Below are positions 1-4,901 of a stretch of DNA of 9,123 nucleotides, piece by piece. Where the stretch lies: contig DFDT01000108.1 of assembly GCA_002368865.1 (NCBI GenBank), forward strand, positions 1 through 9,123, in the 5' to 3' direction. The notes under the pieces are model-generated. The model saw only the letters and a list, made by a program, of their open reading frames with translations, was not told the origin of the DNA and did not search any database. The translations under genes and the position numbers were made by a program. Each line of letters begins with the position of its first letter. Position 1 is the first letter of the stretch. The stretch is from Lachnospiraceae bacterium UBA3821. GTDB taxonomy: Bacteria > Bacillota > Clostridia > Lachnospirales > Lachnospiraceae.

Positions 1-194
1 TTCATGGTCTCTCCGCCTCTTGTCATATGCTCCAGCACAGCAAGACGTCCTGCCGCTTTCTGCGTACAGATATGTTCTCCGTCAAACACTGCAATGCCAG
101 CTGAATCATAGCCTCTGTACTCCAGTTTGGAGAGGCCGTCCAGTATGATGGGTGCCGCCTGATTTTTTCCGATGTAACCAACAATTCCGCACAT
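1..194 (-). CDS. glmS: Glutamine--fructose-6-phosphate aminotransferase, N-terminal part (3' end outside window)
   Basis: GlmS converts fructose-6-phosphate and glutamine to glucosamine-6-phosphate, the entry step to UDP-GlcNAc for peptidoglycan and surface glycans; it acts in the cytoplasm. Seen: the 64 residues in the window begin MCGIVGYIG and contain [11 protein letters not shown], the signature of the class II (Ntn) glutamine amidotransferase domain of GlmS. After removal of Met1, Cys2 is the catalytic nucleophile. The ATG at 194-192 is preceded by GGAGGG (209-204), and the conserved Cys2 fixes the start. The rest of the glutaminase domain and both sugar-isomerase domains lie to the left of base 1. 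It begins 21 bases after the stop of the upstream glycosyltransferase, so it is probably the fourth gene of that transcript. The gap is too short to hold a glmS ribozyme. PurF shares the fold but normally carries a propeptide and lacks the [10 protein letters not shown] pattern. Confidence 0.95.
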   Translation of the reverse strand, partial: MCGIVGYIGKNQAAPIILDGLSKLEYRGYDSAGIAVFDGEHICTQKAAGRLAVLEHMTRGGETM

Positions 195-215
195 AATCTT
201 ATTCCCTCCGAATTT

Positions 216-1139
216 TTATTTTGTCCAATAGTCCGGGCTTGCCGTGCATGCAAGCACAAACCACCGCGGTAATTTCCGATAATGTTTGCCGAGAAGATAC
301 CCTGCATATTTGAAAAAGCACTGCAGATAAAAGTATGGGATCTTCCCCGCCATATGACGGGACCTGAGGAATGCCGTGGCCGTTTTTACCATGCGCACTC
401 CCTCCGACTCAGACCGAATGCTCCCAAACACCTCCGGATGCTCTGCCTGGGAAACCCCCAGATCGAAATTCCGATGAAACTGCTGCATGCAGGTGTAATT
501 ATGGGCATGGATCACTCCGGCCTCCGCTTCATAAGCGATACGGTATCCCGCCCGAATCGCAGAAGCAGCATAGATCATATCCTCGTTAAAGATCGCCCGG
601 TCCACAAACCCGCCCAGGCTGTCATAAATATCCCGCCTGTATGCGGCGCACACATTGGAACAGAAATAGGTCTTGATCCCCAGCCGGGGCAGATCGTCCG
701 CCGACTTTATGCAGGACTTTGTCGGATAATTAAAGTGCCTGCTGAACCGTTCCAGCACACTGCTCTCTCTGCCGGCCAGCTGTCTGGCATAAGCAACCGC
801 CACATCCCCCTTCAGATTTGCGGTCAGCTTCTCCACCAGCCGGGTGTCTTTGGGCATGGCGTCCTGGGTCATCATGAGAAAGACCGGCGCCTCGGATCTG
901 CATACCCCTTCCCGCCTGGTGCCTCCATGGTCAAATTCCTGCTTGGTCAGGTGATACACCCGCACATTTTGATACCGGTCAGTGAAATCCGTCCCTGCGA
1001 TCAGCCAGTCAAAATATTGCTTCTCCGTATTCATCAGGATGATCCGACGGATCGGAACTGTCTGGCGTTCCAGAATATCCAACAATGTAAATAATTCTTT
1101 ACCGGGCTTATACAGAGGAATGATAACATCTATGTCCAT
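216..1139 (-). CDS. Family 2 glycosyltransferase, rhamnosyltransferase-like
   Basis: A 307-residue GT-A (GT2) glycosyltransferase, probably adding a sugar from a nucleotide donor to a lipid-linked glycan at the inner face of the membrane. Seen: the N-terminal donor-binding strand DVIIPLYKPGKEL (residues 4-16), FDHGGTR (69-75), a TQDA motif (91-94) where other GT2 enzymes have DXD, and the acceptor/base motif NED (185-187) followed by AIRAGYRIAYE. FDHGGTR with TQDA is typical of dTDP-rhamnose-using transferases, which is why I favour rhamnose; the sugar is inferred. No clear membrane segment, although the C-terminus (about 265-300) is aromatic and basic and may lie on the membrane. The ATG at 1139-1137 has AAGGAGGA at 1151-1144. 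It follows the LCP gene after 77 bases that include a hairpin, and precedes glmS by 21 bases. Confidence 0.9.
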   Translation of the reverse strand: MDIDVIIPLYKPGKELFTLLDILERQTVPIRRIILMNTEKQYFDWLIAGTDFTDRYQNVRVYHLTKQEFDHGGTRREGVCRSEAPVFLMMTQDAMPKDTRLVEKLTANLKGDVAVAYARQLAGRESSVLERFSRHFNYPTKSCIKSADDLPRLGIKTYFCSNVCAAYRRDIYDSLGGFVDRAIFNEDMIYAASAIRAGYRIAYEAEAGVIHAHNYTCMQQFHRNFDLGVSQAEHPEVFGSIRSESEGVRMVKTATAFLRSRHMAGKIPYFYLQCFFKYAGYLLGKHYRKLPRWFVLACTASPDYWTK

Positions 1140-1163
1140 ATAGTCCTCCTTTTAAGAAATAAG

Positions 1164-1191
1164 GGGGAAACCTGCTCCCACAAGCTTCCCC
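1164..1191 (-). terminator. Hairpin between the LCP and glycosyltransferase genes, weak terminator or attenuator
   Basis: On the minus strand GGGGAAGCTT (1191-1182) can pair with AGGTTTCCCC (1173-1164) as a 10-bp stem with two G-U pairs and an 8-base loop. It is followed by a broken T-run (CTTATTTCTT) running straight into the ribosome site of the next gene. The U-tract is poor and no promoter is visible between it and the next start, so partial read-through or an RNA-processing site is more likely than a full stop. It also leaves less message for the rhamnosyltransferase-like gene and glmS if it works. Confidence 0.4.
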
Positions 1192-1216
1192 TGAACTTCT
1201 TCGTCAGAATATCTCT

Positions 1217-2350
1217 CTATCTTACATAAGGTGATGTATCGCTCTTTACCTTGGCACTGCACTCCTTCACGGTATCCGATACGGTATAACTGTCCAGATC
1301 AAACAGGAACTTATGCAGCCATACCACATTGCTCTCCAAATCAACCGGGATGACGCAGCTTCCTTTTGCACCGATGTTGCCGGTTGTCCGCATACTGTCC
1401 TCAGGGAAACCGCCCTCATCTATGATACGATAATTGTTGATATTTGTCACCAGATTTAACAGATCCTTGCTGTCCATGCTGGTGTAAATCTCTTCAACCA
1501 CCTTGGAGAATACATTGGTCAGTGTCACAACATCCGTCTTCTTTGCCTGTTCCTCGATCGCCTTGATCACCTCACGCTGATTGGAGGCACGACCGAAGTC
1601 GCCGCCGTCAATATAACGGATACGGCAGAAAGCAGTGGTCTGAAGACCGTTCAGCTTCTGATAACCAGTCGTCGTCACCGGCGTATAACCGCTCAGTTTC
1701 AAATCCTTTACGATGGTAGCCTGATAATTATTGATATGATTCAGCTCTGTCTTGTTGACATCGATATAAATTCCGCCAAGTCCGTCCACCAGGTCGATCA
1801 GGCTCTGGTAGTTCACTGTGATAAAATTGGTGATATCCATATCCAGATTCATGTTCAGCATCTTGATGGCCTGCTCCGCACCGCCTTCTGAGTATGCATG
1901 GTTACATTTATCGTACTTATCTGTGCCCTTGTTCAGGTATGTGTCACGGTAAACACTGACCAGCTTGATATCGCCCGTATCCATATTGACACTGGCGATC
2001 ATGATGGTATCGCTGCGGCTTCCCTTATAGATACCGTTTTTCGTGGTGGCATCCACGCCAAACAACGCAATATTCATGTAGCCGGTATCTACGATCTCCC
2101 CGGGTTCTGCCACCCCGGTGTTAGTCCCTGCCTGATTCTCACTGGTATTGTTGCTGATCGGCTTATCGTTGATGCCCAGTTTATTCGGATCCAGATCCAC
2201 GATCTGCGGTCCCTTTCCCGATCTCATTACCACAAAGAGGATTGCTAACATTCCTAAGATCAGCAGTATCTCAACTGCAAAAATGATCATTTTACCCTTA
2301 CTCTTTGATTTTCTTGCTGTACGTCTGGTTCTTTGGGAATTGCCTGCCAT
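1217..2350 (-). CDS. LytR-CpsA-Psr (LCP) family cell-wall glycan ligase
   Basis: LCP enzymes transfer undecaprenyl-pyrophosphate-linked polymers (wall teichoic acid, capsule, rhamnose glycans) onto peptidoglycan at the outer face of the membrane. Seen in 377 residues: a very basic cytoplasmic N-terminus (1-20), one membrane segment (about 21-42), a Gly/Asn/Thr-rich linker (44-90), and an LCP domain from about 92. The domain motifs are GSRSDTI (110-116), SVYRDTY (132-138), CNHAYSEGG (149-157), LNGLQTTAFCRIRY (233-246) and GDFGRASNQRE (250-260). The Arg and Asp residues that bind the lipid pyrophosphate in characterised members (SRSD, YRD, RIR, GR..NQR) are all present, so it should be active. 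The C-terminal 100 residues are the usual less conserved tail. The ATG at 2350 has AAGGAG upstream. It lies 24 bases after the sugar transferase, which supports a role in attaching the glycan started by that enzyme. Confidence 0.95.
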   Translation of the reverse strand: MAGNSQRTRRTARKSKSKGKMIIFAVEILLILGMLAILFVVMRSGKGPQIVDLDPNKLGINDKPISNNTSENQAGTNTGVAEPGEIVDTGYMNIALFGVDATTKNGIYKGSRSDTIMIASVNMDTGDIKLVSVYRDTYLNKGTDKYDKCNHAYSEGGAEQAIKMLNMNLDMDITNFITVNYQSLIDLVDGLGGIYIDVNKTELNHINNYQATIVKDLKLSGYTPVTTTGYQKLNGLQTTAFCRIRYIDGGDFGRASNQREVIKAIEEQAKKTDVVTLTNVFSKVVEEIYTSMDSKDLLNLVTNINNYRIIDEGGFPEDSMRTTGNIGAKGSCVIPVDLESNVVWLHKFLFDLDSYTVSDTVKECSAKVKSDTSPYVR

Positions 2351-2374
2351 GGTTCCTTTTCTCCTTCATCTTTT

Positions 2375-3781
2375 TTAATATGCATTTTTGTTGATAAATC
2401 CTGTAAAAAATGTCAGGAATATGATCTTGATATCAAATCCAAGGGTCCAGTTTTCAATATAATAGATGTCATATTCAATCCGCTTGCGTATGGAAGTATC
2501 CCCGCGCAGACCGTTTACCTGCGCCCAGCCGGTCAGTCCGGGGCGCACCTGATGCTTTATCATATAACGGGGAATCTCCTCTTTAAACTTCTCCACAAAC
2601 TGCGGGCGCTCCGGTCTCGGACCAATCAGGCTCATATCTCCCTTTAAAATATTGAACAGCTGCGGAAGTTCATCCAGACTGGTGCGTCGGAGCACCTTTC
2701 CCACCTTGGTGACTCTCGGATCGTCCTTCACCGTCCAGCCTTTTTGTTCGTTGGACGGGGCCTGTACCATCATGCTGCGAAACTTATACATATAGAACGG
2801 CTTGTTGTGTAAACCGACTCTTTCCTGCTTGAAGATCACCGGACCCGGACTGCTGCATTTGACTGCGATCGCAGACACCAGCATGATCGGCGAAGTGATC
2901 AGGATACCGAACAGAGAACCAACAATATCCATCGCACGCTTGATCACCCTGTTGCCGGTATTGGTAAGCGGCACATACCGGATATTGATCACCGGAAGTC
3001 CCATCAGGTCTTCGGTGTACGGTCTTGTCGGGATCAGACTGTTGTAGTCCGGAATAAATTTCGTATGCACACCCGACTTCTCACAGATATTCACGATCTG
3101 TTCCAAATTGTCATAGTCCTTCAGCGGAAGCGTGATTGCGATTTCATCCAGCTTATTCTCCGGTAAAATGATCTCCAGATTCCCGAGCGTACCGAGAACC
3201 TTGATCCCTTTATAGAGTGTGCCGGCAGGTATATGGTTATCCAGAATTCCGCAGACCACATATCCCCACTGCGGATTGTCCTTCAACCGGTCAATATATT
3301 CCTCCGCCGCTCTCGAGTACCCCACCACAAGAATGTGCTTGAGATTATAGCCCTTTTTGCGCATGGTGCGCAGGCTTTTCCGCAATATGAGCCGCAGGCC
3401 GCCTGTAAATGCAATATTGAATCCCCAGAAAAAAACAATAACGCTACGGGAGTAGTTGATCTCCTTGATCACCATATACAGCATGATGATCATCAGCGCC
3501 AATCCAACCGTATTGGCCTGCACAATACTGAAGATCTCAAATTTAAAGCGGACGGTCCGTTTGGGCGCATAAACCCCGCAGCGGTAATATAACAATACAA
3601 AACCCGGTACAAGTACGGGAAGCAGCGCAATATAATCTTCTACCGGCAATACTCCCGGTCCGGGACCGTCGTTTAAGATATAAAATTTCACAAAATAGGA
3701 AAACACAAAGGAGCCGGCAATAATTGCTGCATCCAGTATGACCAGCAGCCTGTTAAATACTTTCTGATTATCCTTTATCAT
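2375..3781 (-). CDS. Undecaprenyl-phosphate sugar-1-phosphate transferase (WcaJ/WbaP-like polyprenyl glycosylphosphotransferase)
   Basis: This enzyme starts glycan synthesis by moving a hexose-1-phosphate (glucose or galactose in known homologues) from UDP-sugar onto undecaprenyl phosphate. Seen in 468 residues: four N-terminal membrane segments (about 11-30, 50-66, 87-105, 111-128), a Rossmann-like domain starting HILVVGYSRAAEEYI (149-163), and a re-entrant/membrane helix (283-305). The C-terminal bacterial sugar transferase domain has KRAMDI (281-286), FKQERVG (317-323), KFRSM (333-337), RTSLDELPQL (366-375), GDMSLIGPRPER (381-392) and PGLTGWAQVNG (414-424). Asp370-Glu371 is the expected catalytic pair. 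Length and architecture match the long class rather than the short PglC type. I chose the ATG at 3781 because GGGTGG lies five bases upstream; a GTG at 3790 in the same frame would add three residues but has a poor ribosome site. It is the first large gene after the promoter at 3843-3871. Confidence 0.93.
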   Translation of the reverse strand: MIKDNQKVFNRLLVILDAAIIAGSFVFSYFVKFYILNDGPGPGVLPVEDYIALLPVLVPGFVLLYYRCGVYAPKRTVRFKFEIFSIVQANTVGLALMIIMLYMVIKEINYSRSVIVFFWGFNIAFTGGLRLILRKSLRTMRKKGYNLKHILVVGYSRAAEEYIDRLKDNPQWGYVVCGILDNHIPAGTLYKGIKVLGTLGNLEIILPENKLDEIAITLPLKDYDNLEQIVNICEKSGVHTKFIPDYNSLIPTRPYTEDLMGLPVINIRYVPLTNTGNRVIKRAMDIVGSLFGILITSPIMLVSAIAVKCSSPGPVIFKQERVGLHNKPFYMYKFRSMMVQAPSNEQKGWTVKDDPRVTKVGKVLRRTSLDELPQLFNILKGDMSLIGPRPERPQFVEKFKEEIPRYMIKHQVRPGLTGWAQVNGLRGDTSIRKRIEYDIYYIENWTLGFDIKIIFLTFFTGFINKNAY

Positions 3782-3837
3782 AAGCACCACCCGGTGTCTT
3801 TTTCTGCCTGCCTATACTTATGGATCTTATCATCCAT
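3778..3837 (-). other. Possible 19-codon leader ORF overlapping the sugar transferase start
   Basis: An ATG at 3837-3835 opens 19 codons (beginning MDDKIHKY, ending TGWCL) and stops at the TGA 3780-3778, which overlaps the ATG of the sugar transferase as ATGA. The ATG coincides with the predicted transcription start, so the peptide would be read from a leaderless message; no ribosome site precedes it. The overlap could couple translation of the two frames. A frame of this length arises easily by chance, so this is a candidate only. Confidence 0.2.
3820..3837 (-). promoter_or_regulatory. Small stem-loop at the predicted 5' end of the sugar transferase message
   Basis: On the minus strand ATGGAT (3837-3832) can pair with ATCCAT (3825-3820) around a six-base loop. 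It falls at the predicted transcript start, six to seven bases after the -10 box. A 5'-terminal hairpin can protect a message from decay, or the inverted repeat could be a protein site. The stem has only six pairs, so the support is modest. Confidence 0.3.
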
Positions 3838-3842
3838 GAAAT

Positions 3843-3871
3843 ATTCTACAAGAACACATTATTACCGTCAA
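3843..3871 (-). promoter_or_regulatory. Sigma-A-type promoter for the sugar transferase-LCP-GT-glmS operon
   Basis: On the minus strand TTGACG (3871-3866) is followed after exactly 17 bases by TAGAAT (3848-3843): five of six matches to each consensus at optimal spacing, in AT-rich DNA. It lies just after the terminator of the preceding cassette and about 60 bases before the sugar transferase start, with a predicted transcript start near 3836. Position and quality make it the likely promoter for the four leftmost genes. Confidence 0.75.
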
Positions 3872-3903
3872 CTTAAGTATTTATGAAGCCATTTCTTAAG
3901 AAA
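3871..3903. promoter_or_regulatory. Two CTTAAG-centred palindromes next to the -35 box, possible operator
   Basis: ACTTAAGT (3871-3878) is a perfect 8-base palindrome touching the -35 box, and TTTCTTAAGAAA (3892-3903) is a perfect 12-base palindrome. Their centres are 23 bases apart, roughly two helical turns, so a dimeric regulator could bind both on one face of the DNA. The DNA is AT-rich, where such palindromes arise more easily by chance. The regulator is unknown. Confidence 0.3.
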
Positions 3904-3921
3904 TCGTAAGAATTAGGAATC

Positions 3922-3959
3922 AAAAAAACGACCGATAGAAATCTCTCTATCGATCGTTT
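3922..3959 (-). terminator. Rho-independent terminator of the toxin-like/immunity-like cassette
   Basis: On the minus strand a 14-bp stem forms between 3959-3946 and 3939-3926, with a G-U pair at 3954/3932 and a six-base loop, followed by seven T (3928-3922). It begins 15 bases after the stop codon of the small acidic gene. On the plus strand the wobble becomes a C-A mismatch and no long T-run follows, so it acts in the minus direction only. It separates the cassette from the operon to the left. Confidence 0.88.
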
Positions 3960-3974
3960 GTAACAGAATTATTT

Positions 3975-4292
3975 TTATGAAGGTGCATTTCCATCCTGCC
4001 AGATCAGCATGTCGTGCTGAGACCAGATCCTGCTCGGCGGCGATACAGGAGATACCTCCATTACCATATTGCCCGCATAGATCTGTCCGCTCTCATTCTT
4101 TATGACATCCTTGATCCGGAAGACCATCGCGTAATACTCTTTGAAGTCGGATACCGACTCCGGAAGGCCGTTGTCTGTCTCATATATGGTCTCGATCAGT
4201 CCGCCCAGTGCCAGCTTTGCACTGTCCCATTCAATCTTAATATAAGTACCGTTCGGAAAGCTGCTTAACAGCCGCATCATCTCATCCATCAT
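3975..4292 (-). CDS. Small acidic protein of unknown function, candidate immunity protein
   Basis: A 105-residue soluble protein with no signal peptide or membrane segment. It is acidic (about 15 Asp/Glu against 8 Lys/Arg) and appears to be mostly strand-forming: FPNGTYIKIEW near the N-terminus, then GGLIETIYETDNGLPE, then an FKEYYAMVFRIKDVI stretch. I recall small Firmicute proteins with a similar 'IEW...IYETDNGL...EYYA' pattern near polymorphic toxin genes, but I cannot name a family. It starts three bases after the stop of the toxin-like gene, and its ribosome site AGGAGG lies inside that gene's last codons, so the two are translationally coupled. A strong terminator follows. Being small, acidic and directly downstream fits an immunity protein; that role is inferred. 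Two ATGs are adjacent at the start; the first (4292) has nine bases to the ribosome site. Confidence 0.8.
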   Translation of the reverse strand: MMDEMMRLLSSFPNGTYIKIEWDSAKLALGGLIETIYETDNGLPESVSDFKEYYAMVFRIKDVIKNESGQIYAGNMVMEVSPVSPPSRIWSQHDMLIWQDGNAPS

Positions 4293-4295
4293 GTG

Positions 4296-4856
4296 TTATA
4301 TCCTCCTGGCGGTGGCCGGTCTTGCCGGAACGATATATGCTCCGTCCGCGGTATAGTGGATTATGCCGATGGTCGTCTCCCGCTTACTGCTGGACTCCGG
4401 ATCCACATATTGTCCGATTGGTGTACCAAAGTCTACCTTTTCCTTATTTGTCGCCACAAAGTCACCGGTGCCGGCTTTCTCGTCCAAAAGCTTCTGTAAT
4501 CCCGTTGCATCCCTGAAAATGATACTGCGCAGATTTCCCACATCCCGGGCTTTCTCATAGCTGCCGCGTCCGGGTACAAACCGTTCCTGCAGATCCTTGT
4601 TTAATTTTACCAGGAAACCGTTTACAACCCTATAGTTTCCGTCTATTTCCGCAAAAGAGATCCCGTCCTTGGAGCGGTAAAAATACTCGTCCTCCGCCCT
4701 CCGCTGCTCTTTCATCAGCTTGAGCAGTGCCTTGACTGATTTCACAAGCAATACGGATACGAAAAGGCAGCACAGCGTGGCTATGACCAACGGCGTCCAT
4801 TCTCCGAGGGTTCCCGCAAAATCGAGGAGATTCTCTTCCATATGATTGATGTACAT
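4296..4856 (-). CDS. Membrane-anchored protein with a divergent Ntox50-like (polymorphic toxin type 50) domain
   Basis: 186 residues: a short N-terminus, one membrane segment (about 21-38, TPLVIATLCCLFVSVLLV), a basic/charged helix (39-57), and a C-terminal domain (about 60-180). Lys and Arg directly after the membrane helix predict that the C-terminal domain faces the cytoplasm. That domain follows the order I remember for Ntox50, a predicted RNase of phage-head and secreted polymorphic toxins: a KQxKHxxGTxxY block, an RS block, GTG, VDFGxxIGxYVD, and xIHYSKxGxHIVPxxP. Here these read LQERFVPGRGSY (89-100), LRSII (109-113), AGTG (128-131), VDFGTPIGQYVD (141-152) and IIHYTADGAYIVPARP (165-180). 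The Lys-His pair is Arg-Phe and the late His is Tyr (174), so catalysis may be lost. The family link is from memory. The start is the ATG at 4856, seven bases after GGAGG (4869-4865); a TTG at 4889 would read through the promoter and has no ribosome site. No transfer or secretion domain is present. Confidence 0.82.
   Translation of the reverse strand: MYINHMEENLLDFAGTLGEWTPLVIATLCCLFVSVLLVKSVKALLKLMKEQRRAEDEYFYRSKDGISFAEIDGNYRVVNGFLVKLNKDLQERFVPGRGSYEKARDVGNLRSIIFRDATGLQKLLDEKAGTGDFVATNKEKVDFGTPIGQYVDPESSSKRETTIGIIHYTADGAYIVPARPATARRI
4302..4307 (-). promoter_or_regulatory. Ribosome site of the small acidic gene, inside the toxin-like gene
   Basis: AGGAGG on the minus strand is formed by the Arg-Arg codons just before the final Ile and stop of the toxin-like gene (AGG AGG ATA TAA), nine bases before the ATG at 4292. 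Ribosomes finishing the first gene are delivered onto the start of the second, so the two products should be made together. Confidence 0.85.
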
Positions 4857-4869
4857 ACAATTCACCTCC

Positions 4870-4897
4870 ACTATATAGTATGGGCTCAAATTGTCAA
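4870..4897 (-). promoter_or_regulatory. Promoter-like sequence of the toxin-like/immunity-like cassette
   Basis: On the minus strand TTGACA (4897-4892, full consensus) is followed after 16 bases by TATAGT (4875-4870, five of six). It sits immediately after the stop codon of the upstream glycosyltransferase. The -10 is embedded in the palindrome ACTATATAGT (4870-4879). The predicted transcript start, near 4863-4864, falls in the ribosome site itself, so this promoter would give a nearly leaderless message for the first gene; read-through from the right would keep the site. Confidence 0.6.
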
Positions 4898-4901
4898 AAA
4901 A

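Noticed and set aside
195..215. glmS ribozyme upstream of glmS
   Set aside because: Only 21 bases are available, mostly the ribosome site; the ribozyme is far longer.
282..1094. Plus-strand open frame of 270 codons
   Set aside because: It lies wholly opposite the rhamnosyltransferase-like gene, has no recognisable motif, and reads as an antisense shadow rich in Arg, His, Pro and Cys.
3922..3959. Bidirectional terminator
   Set aside because: On the plus strand the stem has a C-A mismatch and is followed by only three T, and no plus-strand gene ends there.
3975..4856. Classical type II toxin-antitoxin pair
   Set aside because: The first gene has a membrane helix and is too long for the usual small toxins, and the second shows no DNA-binding motif; an effector/immunity-like pair fits better.
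4857..4889. Upstream TTG start for the toxin-like gene (11 extra residues)
   Set aside because: No ribosome site precedes it, it would run through the promoter, and its codons 8-9 are formed by the strong GGAGGTG site that serves the ATG at 4856.
3922..4897. Mobile element carrying the two-gene cassette
   Set aside because: I see no transposase, integrase, terminal inverted repeats or matching direct repeats at the cassette edges.
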